Shown here: in pieces, positions 1-8,712 of the stretch
Numbering within the stretch: the first letter of the stretch is position 1
Layout: each line of letters begins with the position of its first letter
Source of the DNA: Thermoplasmatota archaeon
Lineage (GTDB): Archaea > Thermoplasmatota > E2 > DHVEG-1
Length of the DNA stretch: 45,674 bases
Direction: 5' to 3'
Assembly (NCBI GenBank): GCA_025457885.1
Contig: JALOTN010000001.1
Span: forward strand, 66,822 to 112,495
Made by a program: the position numbers and the translations under genes
Notes under the pieces: generated by a model
Database searches by the model: none
Told to the model about the DNA's origin: nothing
Seen by the model: the letters and a program-made list of their open reading frames with translations, nothing else

Positions 1-40
1 ATTTGGGGGAGGAAAACATTCTCAGAAAGACATCATAGTA

Positions 41-823
41 ATGGATAAAGAAAAATATCGATATCATGAATTTCTATCAAATATTAATGGTTTAGATTGT
101 AAAGCCCATAAAAATAAACCGGAAGAGGCAATAAAAATTGTCCATGAATGGCTTAGATTTAAACGTTTAGAGAAATCGATTACAGAGAAAAAAATTTCTA
201 AATATTCCAGTATCTGTAAGGAGTATCAAGGTTCTCAGAGCATGTTATCTGCTTTTAATGAATTCGTAATAAAAATTCCTGAATATTGTCGAATAAATGG
301 TTATGATTTTAAAGATTTGAAATACGTTGATTTTTGTAATTGTGTTTTACTTTATCATTCAGATTTAAAGGAAAGAAAAAAAGAACTCTCTGATATGGAT
401 ATTATAATGAAAGATGAAATTAATGTTATTAATGCGCAGATGACAAAAATGATAGATCATAAAATGGAAGATGTTTCCTATGTTTATCCATTAAATGTTT
501 TAAAAAATGATTGGAAAATGAATTTTTCCCCAAAAGAAATAATTGAAAATGAATCTATTGAACAATTGTTTGATAAATATGGTATTCGATTAAGAATAAT
601 AAATCAACTCGAGAATAATGTACCTTTTATCAGAGGATCTTTGGACTTTTATGAATCCTCTTTAATGAAGGTTGGTGAGATGGATCAAAAAGCGTATGAA
701 ATGATTGATCAGAAGTATAAAACATTTCGTAAAGATTTTTTAAACAATCTTGAAGAAAATAACCATGCAATTAAGGACTATTTTTCTAAGACTACGGAAC
801 ATTCTAAAACAAAAGAAAATTGA
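41..823 (+). CDS. Hypothetical helical protein, possibly 5'-truncated
   Basis: A 260-residue, Lys/Glu/Asn-rich, predominantly helical protein with no signal peptide, membrane segment or motif I recognise. The DNA is very AT-rich and codons end mostly in A/T, unlike the GC-richer genes near 31-39 kb, which suggests a recently acquired accessory gene. The reading frame stays open upstream of the ATG to the first bases of the window, and no Shine-Dalgarno sits at the usual distance (the GGGGGAGG near base 5-12 is too far). The true start may therefore lie outside the window. Function unknown. Confidence 0.6.
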   Translation: MDKEKYRYHEFLSNINGLDCKAHKNKPEEAIKIVHEWLRFKRLEKSITEKKISKYSSICKEYQGSQSMLSAFNEFVIKIPEYCRINGYDFKDLKYVDFCNCVLLYHSDLKERKKELSDMDIIMKDEINVINAQMTKMIDHKMEDVSYVYPLNVLKNDWKMNFSPKEIIENESIEQLFDKYGIRLRIINQLENNVPFIRGSLDFYESSLMKVGEMDQKAYEMIDQKYKTFRKDFLNNLEENNHAIKDYFSKTTEHSKTKEN

Positions 824-880
824 AATTATCAAAATAATCTTAGTTTAAAAAGAATTTTTAGAAAGTCGTCTTTTAACAAG

Positions 881-901
881 AAAAAGGCCGAACACCTTTT
901 T
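881..901 (+). terminator. Possible hairpin terminator between convergent genes
   Basis: A 7-bp inverted repeat, AAAAAGG / CCTTTTT, with a 7-nt loop lies between two convergent genes. A second inverted repeat, AATGAC / GTCATT, follows at 919-940. Position fits transcription termination, but the T run is short and archaeal termination does not require a hairpin. Confidence 0.35.
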
Positions 902-989
902 CGAAAGCTGATATGATTAATGACAGGTTTATTGGTCATTATATATATGGATTAATCCTGAAACCTCCGATAGTAACAAATCAACATTC

Positions 990-2024
990 TTAGTCATCTG
1001 GCATCCTCAGCTCTTTTCTAAAAAATGAATCAAGACGCAAATCAACGACATCGACAATCCTGGAAAGGTAAAAATCATGTAATTTGGACAGAATTGATTG
1101 AGATTTCACAATGAGATGCTTGCACTGGTCATATACCTCCCGCACATGCGTTTTATCGTTATGGATAAGACCAGCCAGTTCTCCGGGTTTTTTTGTTTGC
1201 CACAACCGCTCGTACCCCAGACTAACATAGGAATAATGCCCCACGGAAAGATCCTCTTCCAGGTCTTTCCAGTCATCGATTATTTGAATCACTGCGCCGA
1301 AAAGGAAAAAAACCTCAAGGTAATCTTCCATAAGATCGGCTTTACCCTTGCTTTCCAGACTCAACATGAACGGTGTCAGGAGATGGGCAGCCTTGTAACC
1401 GCATTCTTCTGGTTTTTCAAAGCTGTAAGGACTATCCTTGCTGCGAACTGATTTTTCCCTGATTTCCGCATTTAGGAAAAGCGAGCGGATTCTGTGCAGA
1501 ATCTTCACGTTGGTTGGGCAAATCCCGAACACATCAAGCATCTGGTATTCGTATTCAGCGATAAGAGCTTGGGATACTAAAACCTCTACAGGGGAAGAAA
1601 CCTTTTCGTCCATATTGACATCCATGATCCCGTATCCGGCAATTCCGTAGACTGCCGCCCGCAGAATATCGCTGAATCTTTCCAGAAGGTTGTTCATTTT
1701 TTCTTCGTGCATCCAGATAACCAGGAAGGAAAAAATTGGGTATGCATCCTTGAAATATTCCGCTTTTTTCTGATAGCTTTTCCAGGTTGTAATGTCAAAT
1801 CCCAGTCTGGTGCTGAAATCCCTCAGAATCTGCTGGGCGTTCTCATCCAGTCCACTGAAGGCTTCAATGAGCTCTGAACCGGTCTTTCTGTACTTAATCA
1901 TTGACGAGAGCTTGTTTTTTGACAAGTAGGGGACCATTACAGCCTGCCAAAACGCTTCTTTGTCACGGTTGTAAACCTGAAGGATGGCTGGTGCAAACTT
2001 TTCAAAAGCCGTAGTTTTCATCAT
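990..2024 (-). CDS. Class 1 isoprenoid biosynthesis enzyme-like protein
   Basis: A 344-residue all-helical protein resembling the polyprenyl synthase / squalene synthase superfamily. The best support is IQIIDDWKDLEED at about residues 247-259, which looks like a second Asp-rich Mg-diphosphate motif followed by the typical GHYSY stretch. The first Asp-rich motif is weak: near residues 132-141 there is only MDVNMDE rather than DDxxD. By family knowledge such enzymes bind prenyl diphosphates and condense or cyclise them; the substrate cannot be read here. It stands alone, convergent with the gene to its left. It could be a catalytically altered relative. Start is the ATG pair at the 5' end. Confidence 0.6.
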   Translation of the reverse strand: MMKTTAFEKFAPAILQVYNRDKEAFWQAVMVPYLSKNKLSSMIKYRKTGSELIEAFSGLDENAQQILRDFSTRLGFDITTWKSYQKKAEYFKDAYPIFSFLVIWMHEEKMNNLLERFSDILRAAVYGIAGYGIMDVNMDEKVSSPVEVLVSQALIAEYEYQMLDVFGICPTNVKILHRIRSLFLNAEIREKSVRSKDSPYSFEKPEECGYKAAHLLTPFMLSLESKGKADLMEDYLEVFFLFGAVIQIIDDWKDLEEDLSVGHYSYVSLGYERLWQTKKPGELAGLIHNDKTHVREVYDQCKHLIVKSQSILSKLHDFYLSRIVDVVDLRLDSFFRKELRMPDD

Positions 2025-2237
2025 GTGATTTCTTTCCGGTCCCTTATAATCCGTTGCAATATTTCATAACAGTTATCAATATTTAAAAACCATTGAAAAA
2101 TCTTGTCAATTGTTGTTTTAACCTTCTGTAAGTACTCGCTATGATTCAATAAATATCATATAATTACTGCTTGGAATAGCCTTTAATATTTTTAAATGAT
2201 TAAAACATAATGATCTGCAACCAAAGAGGGTTTTGTT

Positions 2238-2972
2238 ATGTCAAAAGAACTGCTGAAAATTATATCCAACCTTTCCAAGTATCACCGCGAACATGAGAAA
2301 TATTATGGCCAGGCACCGCTGACAACGGCCATAAGTATTCAAAATGCATCAAAAACGCTGAAAACACTGGCGGACAAATGGATAAGCATCCAACAGACTG
2401 ACAAGACCGAAGGAAATCCCTATTTAGGATGCGAGGACCTCAATGAAAAAGCCTCAATCCAGCATGACGGGCTTCTGTTCATGGAAGGTGAAAACGAGCC
2501 TTCTGAAATCATCCATCTAAAACGAAACCTGAATAATATCGCTGACGATTCCGAAAAGGCGGGCATATGGTTGTCAAAAGCAATGGAAAACTCCTGGGAA
2601 TCAGCGGTCCAACTCATAAAAATCCCGACGATTGAAGACGTGCTGGGTGAGAGGCACAGGATAATAGCTAACGACTGGCAGGCAGCACAACTCAGCAGCC
2701 TGATGGCAAAATTAATCCAAAGGTCCCTTCTCATTTTGAATCAGATTGAGTTCAAACCGGGAGCCATTCGGAGCGACCTTTCAGCTTCCAAAAGATATCC
2801 TCAACTACTTTACTCATCGTCAGAATTGTTGGATAGGGCGGCGGACCTTGCCGGTGAATTTGCCCTGCTCGTCCATGATAATGAACGGCGATGGAGGGTA
2901 TTCAGGGAAAGTGTAGAGAAGCTGAGAGCCACACTAAAGAAACAGGACGAAAAGACGTCATCCCTGCCCTGA
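2238..2972 (+). CDS. Hypothetical cytoplasmic helical protein
   Basis: A 244-residue soluble, mostly helical protein without recognised motifs or membrane segments. The ATG is preceded by GAGGG at 2226-2230, giving a plausible ribosome binding site, and a TATA-like stretch (TATTTTTAAAT) lies about 50 nt upstream. It is transcribed away from the isoprenoid-synthase-like gene. A small gap separates it from the CPBP-family gene downstream. Function unknown. Confidence 0.65.
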   Translation: MSKELLKIISNLSKYHREHEKYYGQAPLTTAISIQNASKTLKTLADKWISIQQTDKTEGNPYLGCEDLNEKASIQHDGLLFMEGENEPSEIIHLKRNLNNIADDSEKAGIWLSKAMENSWESAVQLIKIPTIEDVLGERHRIIANDWQAAQLSSLMAKLIQRSLLILNQIEFKPGAIRSDLSASKRYPQLLYSSSELLDRAADLAGEFALLVHDNERRWRVFRESVEKLRATLKKQDEKTSSLP

Positions 2973-3050
2973 AACATTTTGTGGAAAAAATAATTTTGCA
3001 TCTACTAGCCGCATAGTTCCTTCAGGCAGAATTATATATTTATTTATGGA

Positions 3051-3890
3051 ATGACAAATTTTATTTACCATGTCAGTAATCCGATTGTTGGTTTTATGGA
3101 TAAAAGATTGAGTGATACGATTAATAGCGAGCTGAAAGAATTCATACAATTTAAATGGAAACCATCTGCTGACTTGCTGATAGCCATCGTGTCATATCTC
3201 ATTTTGGTTGGTGTGCTATACGTTGCATTTCAGATAATAACAATGGAAAATGTCGGACCCAGTTTCATTCTTTACGGATTCGTTGCTATGCTTTTCTTGG
3301 GCATTATAACTCCGGCGGTTTATGTTGTTTTCGTCAAGAAGCAAGCCCTTTCGGAAATCGGTATATCAAAAAAATACTGGTTGTTGAGCATCATTCTTGG
3401 AATCGTTCTGGGCGTCATCACCTATTTTGGCACGCTGGCGACCATCGATTTGCCGCCATTCATGGAGTTGCTGCCTCTGGCATTCATGGCCGTTACCGTC
3501 GGATTATTTGAGGCAATATTTTTCCGGGGATGGATTCAACTCAGATTTGAGAACGCCTTTGGAGCGATACCTGCCATCCCAATCGGAGCTGCTTTTTATG
3601 CATTGTATCATGTCGGCTATGGGATGTCCGGTTCAGAAGTATTGTTTCTCTTTTTCCTGGGACTGACCTTTGCTATAGCATTCCGGGTCACCAAGAACGT
3701 GCTTGTCCTGTGGCCTTTTTACACATGGATTGGAGGGCTCTATACCAATATTACTGAAGGCCAGGTACTTCCGTTTGAAGCACTCTATGGTTTTGTTATA
3801 ATTCTAATGTTTATGATAATAAGCATTGTGACAATCAGATACATCCAAAAACGTCGCAGAAACAATAATAAAGTTTATAAAGAAAATTAA
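3051..3890 (+). CDS. CPBP-family intramembrane metalloprotease homologue, degenerate
   Basis: A 279-residue polytopic membrane protein with about eight hydrophobic segments. It resembles the CPBP (CAAX protease and bacteriocin-processing) family. The family's first motif EExxxR appears as EAIFFR, so the second glutamate is Ala. The FxxxH motif is kept as FYALYH, and the last motif (HxxxN/D) is not evident in YTWIGGLYTN. CPBP proteins are glutamate/histidine-dependent proteases, so this copy may be inactive or altered. A TATA-like stretch (ATTATATATTTA) lies only about 15-20 nt before this ATG. An internal in-frame ATG at 3096 is therefore a credible alternative start. The next membrane gene begins 13 nt downstream. 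Confidence 0.7.
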   Translation: MTNFIYHVSNPIVGFMDKRLSDTINSELKEFIQFKWKPSADLLIAIVSYLILVGVLYVAFQIITMENVGPSFILYGFVAMLFLGIITPAVYVVFVKKQALSEIGISKKYWLLSIILGIVLGVITYFGTLATIDLPPFMELLPLAFMAVTVGLFEAIFFRGWIQLRFENAFGAIPAIPIGAAFYALYHVGYGMSGSEVLFLFFLGLTFAIAFRVTKNVLVLWPFYTWIGGLYTNITEGQVLPFEALYGFVIILMFMIISIVTIRYIQKRRRNNNKVYKEN

Positions 3891-3903
3891 TTATGAACTA
3901 AAT

Positions 3904-4533
3904 ATGAGCAGGGGGAATGTTGCGTATACTTTGGGATTTTATTCTGCAATATCAGCCTTTGTATTATCCATACTTTACGACATAGCACAGCTCATGAATC
4001 TTCCTGGGAAAGTTCTTAGTGCGTGGGACCTTGTTTTTGTCACCCTGCCATCCTTGATGTTGTCGTTCGCAGTCGTTGTCATGGTGGTCTGTGTTCATCA
4101 CATTTCGTCTCAGGAAAAAAAGGTTTGGAGCCACATCGGAATTGTATTCGCAACATTGTACACTTCACTTGTCAGCATCGCATATATCGTGGCGTTGTTG
4201 ATAGTTGTCCCCAATATGATGGTTGGCGATTATGCGAGTGTGGCATATCTTGATCCGTTGAATAGAGAATCCTTCTTGCAGCCTGTTGATGCTTTAGGGT
4301 ATGGATTCCTGAGCCTCTCATTTCTGTTTGCAGCCCAGATTTTTTCAGGTAAAAAACTGGAAAAATGGGTTCGTATCTCGTTCCTCGCACACGGCCTGTT
4401 AGCCCCGTTCATAGTCGCATCGTATTTGAATCCGGATTTGATTTATATCGGCGCGTTGTGGATAATCACCTTCCCGCTCTCAACAATGCTTCTTGCAATG
4501 TTATTCAGGAAAAAATTATCAGAAACTACGTGA
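3904..4533 (+). CDS. Six-span membrane protein, unknown
   Basis: A 209-residue protein with about six hydrophobic helices and short loops. It starts 13 nt after the CPBP homologue and probably shares its transcript. No family is recognised and no catalytic residues stand out. The following gene is also a multi-pass membrane protein, so the three genes may form one membrane module. Confidence 0.65.
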   Translation: MSRGNVAYTLGFYSAISAFVLSILYDIAQLMNLPGKVLSAWDLVFVTLPSLMLSFAVVVMVVCVHHISSQEKKVWSHIGIVFATLYTSLVSIAYIVALLIVVPNMMVGDYASVAYLDPLNRESFLQPVDALGYGFLSLSFLFAAQIFSGKKLEKWVRISFLAHGLLAPFIVASYLNPDLIYIGALWIITFPLSTMLLAMLFRKKLSETT

Positions 4534-4610
4534 TATCGTCTTTCACACTGATAAATGAGCGTTACTGCATGTTGCAGGTAATGAAAAATGAAATTGAAAG
4601 GGAGATAAAT

Positions 4611-5474
4611 ATGGAACAAAAAAATATTATTACAATTTTAGTCTTTTGCATTGCAAGCGCGGCAATAATTACGACCATATTTGGAATATTTACCAATGAA
4701 GGCCCCGGGTCTTACGACTATGAGTCCATCCGCGGGGAAAACGTGGTTATCTATGGAAAAGGTATTTATCAGCACATGTCCGCTGAGGTGGTTATCCAGG
4801 GAATAGCTCAGGATTACGTAACACTCTTCATCGGCGTTCCTTTGCTGCTTTTGTCTCTGTATCTCGCAGTCAGGGGTTCATTGAAAGGCCGTATTCTTCT
4901 TGCAGGCACCCTTGGTTACTTCCTGGTTACCTATCTTTTTTATTTGGTCATGGCGATGTATAACCCGCTTTTCCTGTTATACGCCTTTCTGATGGGGGCT
5001 TCCTTCTTTGGTCTTGCGCTTATGATGCTATCATTTGACATTGATAAATTGCGTGCTGCTTTTACGAGTAAAACTCCTGTGAAATTCGCTGGAGGATTTT
5101 TGATATTCAATGCTTTTTCTATTGCTATTCTTTGGCTGAGCATTGTTATTCCGCCACTGATTGATGGAAGTATCTATCCGGTAGCCTTAGAACATTACAC
5201 GACCCTTATCGTGCAGGGGTTTGATTTGGGATTGTTATTACCCCTTGCTGTCATATCAGGTGCTCTGCTGATTAAGAAAAACAGGTATGGTTATTTGCTC
5301 GGACCGGTATATTTCATTTTCCTAGCTCTTTTGATGACTGCACTCGTAGCGAAAATCGTTGCCATGGGAATGAATGGTTACAACATCATCCCAGTAATCT
5401 TTATCATTCCAACATTTAACCTGTTCGCAATCATATGCTCGATTCTCTTGTTGAAAAATTTGAAAACGAGTTAA
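4611..5474 (+). CDS. Multi-pass membrane protein, unknown
   Basis: A 287-residue protein with about seven hydrophobic segments. The frame is open far upstream (from 4365), overlapping the preceding gene. The ATG at 4611 is chosen because AAGGGAG lies 6 nt before it and the protein then starts with a short polar stretch before the first membrane helix. A loop of about 50 residues between the first two helices is probably extracytoplasmic. No homologous family recognised. It is the last gene before a perfect palindrome and the first transfer-type ATPase. Confidence 0.65.
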   Translation: MEQKNIITILVFCIASAAIITTIFGIFTNEGPGSYDYESIRGENVVIYGKGIYQHMSAEVVIQGIAQDYVTLFIGVPLLLLSLYLAVRGSLKGRILLAGTLGYFLVTYLFYLVMAMYNPLFLLYAFLMGASFFGLALMMLSFDIDKLRAAFTSKTPVKFAGGFLIFNAFSIAILWLSIVIPPLIDGSIYPVALEHYTTLIVQGFDLGLLLPLAVISGALLIKKNRYGYLLGPVYFIFLALLMTALVAKIVAMGMNGYNIIPVIFIIPTFNLFAIICSILLLKNLKTS

Positions 5475-5477
5475 TAT

Positions 5478-5493
5478 ACATAGAGCTCTATGT
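5478..5493. repeat. 16-bp perfect palindrome
   Basis: ACATAGAGCTCTATGT is self-complementary over all 16 bases and begins 4 nt after the stop codon of the membrane protein gene. There is no adjacent T run, so it is a poor terminator. It could be an operator or lie near an element boundary. Confidence 0.6.
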
Positions 5494-5593
5494 GATGTTG
5501 TTCTGAATGAGTTGAAAGGGAATTTTTACTCGGGAAAATTACGATTTAAAGGAAGATTGCAGAGAGTGCATCTTTTAGAGGGTATTTATCAAT

Positions 5594-7429
5594 TTATTGA
5601 TTAAACCTGAAAATGTGGTATTTCTTTCCAACCTTTTCCAAAATATCCTTAACCATCTTTTCAACCTCTTCATCCGATACAATAAAGATAACAAACCGTC
5701 CCAGCTTTGCATTTTTTTCATAGTTCCTGACAATCTGTTCAGAGTGGGTTGCTGATGTTTCTACTTCAACTGCGATTTCCCTATTGTCTTTTTTCGCTAA
5801 CATGTCCGGTTGTTCTCCCGGTCCACCCTGCTCAGGTATAACAGTGTTATATCCCTGTCCTTCCAGCCAATCCTTTGCCTTGAAAAGAAGGGCGCGGTGT
5901 AATTCGCCACCGGCCTTAGCACCGCTCCCGGATGAGACGCCAACCCCTATAGACTGCAAACCTTTTTCCGTTAGTTCCGTAAGGACTTTAGGCCGCCCAC
6001 GCCCCTCCTTTTTTACGATCCGTTCAACCAATCCCATGCTCTGAGCCTTGTCCAGCAGTCCGCTAAGCTCCGTTCCTGAGATGGAAATTCGGTTAGCGAC
6101 ATTCGTCCTCGTTGTTTCCAACCCTTCATCCTTCAGGGCATAGACGTTTTTCAGCACGTCCAGCAGCTCTCCTTCTGCTTCTGGTTTAAAGGAAGGTTGC
6201 TGAGGGAGTATCGGGGCGGAAAAACGCTCTCTCATCCTCCCTAGCAACCGTTCAGTAAAAGAATGCATTTTGGCTGGAGGTTTGGGTGTATAAATTTCGA
6301 ATGGAACCGCTGGTCGTTCCCCGAACCCGCTGCGGAGCTGTACGACAGCTCGACCATCCGGAAGCGATGTTAAAACCTGCATTAATCGGTTTTTATCCTC
6401 ATATCCAAGCGAGTTCGCAACTATCCGCGCGTCATGCTCCGAGACCCGAAAAATCGTTTTCGTGGCTGTGTTCCCCAATACATCAGCCAGCAGCTTTTCA
6501 GGAACTTGTTTCGTATGCTGGTGGGCGAGCAACAAACCGATTCCATACTTTCGCCCCTCAGTCACGAGGTCGCCGAGCGTCTCAAGGTGTGCGAAATTCT
6601 GGAACTCGTCAATGGCTAGGAATAACGGAGAGCGATGCTCCCGTTCCCGCGAGACTACAGAGAGCCATAATTTTGTGACGAGCGCAGAGCCAATCAGCCC
6701 AGCATTCATCTCAGAGAGTTCACCTTTGGGTAGCCGCCAAACCACCAGCTTCGGTCCGAGCAGTTCCTCGACGTCAACGGTGGAAATCTTCTGGCAGAAA
6801 ATCTTCCTCAGTATCTCGTTCCTGACGAATGGCTCAAGTTTGTTAATCACCGCGTCAGTCCTTCCCTTTGGCAGAGCGTCCAGTTCATCATAAAAATCCT
6901 CAAAATCCTCCTCGCTCATCTCCTGTTTGATAAGGTTCAGCATTTCCTCAAACGTGGGTGCATCATCTTTCTCATAGAGCGTACGGAGCGCATTCTGGAA
7001 GATGCGGTTCAGCGACGGCCCCCAATATTTCTCCCCGTACATTCTTTTCATGAAACCCACAATCTCACCAACCATCCGCTCAACCATCATGGATCTCTGT
7101 TCCCGGTCCTCGTATTTCGGGAGTTCAAATGGGTTCAGCGAGAAACCGACCTTCAACGGGTCAAAAAGTAAAACTTTGTCCAGATCTTCGGGATAGGCAG
7201 CTTCCACCAAATCAAGGGCAAGGTCACCATGTGGATCTATTACCCAGGTGCACAATCCCTGGCGGAAAGCATCAAGAACTTCGTTGATGATGAGCGTGCT
7301 TTTACCTGAACCCGTCGCACCAATCACATATTGATGGCGGAATAAGTCGTCTAGCGAGACAAAAACCTTGTTTGAACCATTGTTTGTTTTCGCTTCACCC
7401 AAACCTATTTTGATAGTTCGCTCAAACAT
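5594..7429 (-). CDS. HerA/VirD4-type DNA-translocating ATPase with C-terminal nuclease-like domain
   Basis: A 611-residue P-loop ATPase of the HerA/VirD4/TraG group, which pump DNA through pores or couple it to type IV secretion. Walker A is GATGSGKST (37-45) and Walker B is LFLAIDEFQ (269-277). LLLAHQHTKQVP (299-310) looks like the sensor region. Residues about 420-495 resemble a winged helix. Residues about 508-611 look like a PD-(D/E)XK nuclease fold, with PD at 541-542 and EVE at 555-557. The ATG at 7429 is preferred over an upstream codon at 7489 because GGTGAT, containing the TGA stop of the preceding gene, sits just before it. It is the last gene of a three-gene minus-strand operon. 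Role inferred: conjugative transfer or DNA partition. Confidence 0.85.
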   Translation of the reverse strand: MFERTIKIGLGEAKTNNGSNKVFVSLDDLFRHQYVIGATGSGKSTLIINEVLDAFRQGLCTWVIDPHGDLALDLVEAAYPEDLDKVLLFDPLKVGFSLNPFELPKYEDREQRSMMVERMVGEIVGFMKRMYGEKYWGPSLNRIFQNALRTLYEKDDAPTFEEMLNLIKQEMSEEDFEDFYDELDALPKGRTDAVINKLEPFVRNEILRKIFCQKISTVDVEELLGPKLVVWRLPKGELSEMNAGLIGSALVTKLWLSVVSREREHRSPLFLAIDEFQNFAHLETLGDLVTEGRKYGIGLLLAHQHTKQVPEKLLADVLGNTATKTIFRVSEHDARIVANSLGYEDKNRLMQVLTSLPDGRAVVQLRSGFGERPAVPFEIYTPKPPAKMHSFTERLLGRMRERFSAPILPQQPSFKPEAEGELLDVLKNVYALKDEGLETTRTNVANRISISGTELSGLLDKAQSMGLVERIVKKEGRGRPKVLTELTEKGLQSIGVGVSSGSGAKAGGELHRALLFKAKDWLEGQGYNTVIPEQGGPGEQPDMLAKKDNREIAVEVETSATHSEQIVRNYEKNAKLGRFVIFIVSDEEVEKMVKDILEKVGKKYHIFRFNQ

Positions 7430-7433
7430 TGAA

Positions 7434-8288
7434 TCACCAAGGGGAGAGTGAGGGTTCTGCGTATCGGACACCGCAACTCTCCGCACCAACCGGAAGGTGC
7501 ACGAACGAGGCGAGTTCAGGTACGCTTACCATGAAACCGGAAAATAGGGAGAATCGTCGTGCATTCATGCTCTTTAGCATCCGCCACGGGCTGTTTACCA
7601 AGACGTTAAATCTGGGAACGAACCTGCACCGCTCTGAATCGAATACAGAAAAGACCCGGGCAACGTGTTCCACGCTCTCCCTAGCCCTAAATGCATCACT
7701 AGAGATCCCGGCGATTAGGATTGCGCATCTCAAAAGCGGGATTCGCGCGCCTTTTTCGATTGCTTCTCCGTATTTCTGGGCGAGAACGACCATCTTCTTT
7801 TTCGGTATTCTCCTCATCCTCTCAAAAAGCACCTGAACGAAAGACTTCGTATCGCCCGCATTCATCGCCTCAAGCACGTGCCGCAGCGGGTCATAACGGA
7901 AATCCTCAGGGCAGCGCAGGTTCAACTCCGTGCCATGCAAAACAAGCGAACAGGTGGAAACGAACTCGCCTTCCTTTATCTCGGGTAAATTTGTTTTTGA
8001 TAGGTAAACTTCGCACTGCGGATAGACCGAACGAAGCTGGCTTTTCAGCATTCCTTCAGCCGAACGGGCAGAGCTGAAGAAGTGAAACGTGAACAACTTG
8101 TCCTTCCATATCTCAAAGGAAGTCCGTCCCGAATAGTTCTGCGCCATGTAAAGGATCTTCTGCATCCCGATGACGGAGTCAAGGCCGGCCTGCGAAGGCG
8201 CGACGTCAAGGAGAACCCCGTCAGGAAACCCAAGGTTGGAAACGTCGCGAGCGGACAACTGATGAACGCCATAAAACCAATTGTTCAA
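7434..8288 (-). CDS. Transfer-ATPase-associated protein (N-terminal-domain-like)
   Basis: A 284-residue soluble protein. Its layout resembles the N-terminal region that in many archaeal and Patescibacteria transfer ATPases is fused ahead of the HerA/VirD4 ATPase: a stretch with SFEIW and FHFF strands, then MLKSQLRSVYPQCEV, then a catalogue of beta-strands. This resemblance is from memory and needs a profile search. The gene ends within the ribosome binding site of the ATPase gene, so translation is probably coupled. It starts 4 nt after the small membrane protein gene. I infer the two proteins form one functional unit split over two genes. Confidence 0.6.
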   Translation of the reverse strand: MNNWFYGVHQLSARDVSNLGFPDGVLLDVAPSQAGLDSVIGMQKILYMAQNYSGRTSFEIWKDKLFTFHFFSSARSAEGMLKSQLRSVYPQCEVYLSKTNLPEIKEGEFVSTCSLVLHGTELNLRCPEDFRYDPLRHVLEAMNAGDTKSFVQVLFERMRRIPKKKMVVLAQKYGEAIEKGARIPLLRCAILIAGISSDAFRARESVEHVARVFSVFDSERCRFVPRFNVLVNSPWRMLKSMNARRFSLFSGFMVSVPELASFVHLPVGAESCGVRYAEPSLSPW

Positions 8289-8292
8289 AAAA

Positions 8293-8613
8293 TCACCTTT
8301 TTACATAAGTGTGAGACTTGCCGATTTTGACAAGGAAACTGAATAGCAGCATTATCAACCCAAAGACAACGGAAGCTATCGCCGTCAGCAGGTCATTCCG
8401 CTGCATCGCCATCAGTACAACAACGATGAAGCCTGCAACCAGGACCAAACCAAGGACAAGCCTGGCAAGCCCGCGTATAGTTCCGCCTAGTATTATTCCG
8501 AAAACCAGCGCCCCGAAAACGTAAAGCATCCAGCCGTTCTCCGAGCCTACGATAGCTCCAGCGCTGGGCAGTATGTCCGTCACATTCAGGTCAAACGGAA
8601 TAGCCATAGACAT
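8293..8613 (-). CDS. Small three-span membrane protein in transfer cassette
   Basis: A 106-residue protein with three hydrophobic helices (about residues 28-50, 52-70 and 74-95). It is the first gene of the minus-strand cassette leading to the HerA/VirD4-type ATPase. No clear Shine-Dalgarno precedes either the ATG at 8613 or the one at 8607. An AT-rich TATA-like stretch lies near 8670-8680. By position it may be the membrane partner of the ATPase. No family assignment is possible from sequence alone. Confidence 0.6.
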   Translation of the reverse strand: MSMAIPFDLNVTDILPSAGAIVGSENGWMLYVFGALVFGIILGGTIRGLARLVLGLVLVAGFIVVVLMAMQRNDLLTAIASVVFGLIMLLFSFLVKIGKSHTYVKR

Positions 8614-8712
8614 CGGAATTAGATTGTCAGAAAAACGGGAATAAGGAGAACACAGTGTGGATTGCAGATTTTAAGATATGGCAACAAAGTGACCAAATTT
8701 ACTGGAGAAAAT

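Noticed and set aside
6286..6893. Plus-strand open frames opposite the first HerA/VirD4-type ATPase
   Set aside because: Antisense shadows; the minus-strand gene has clear Walker motifs.
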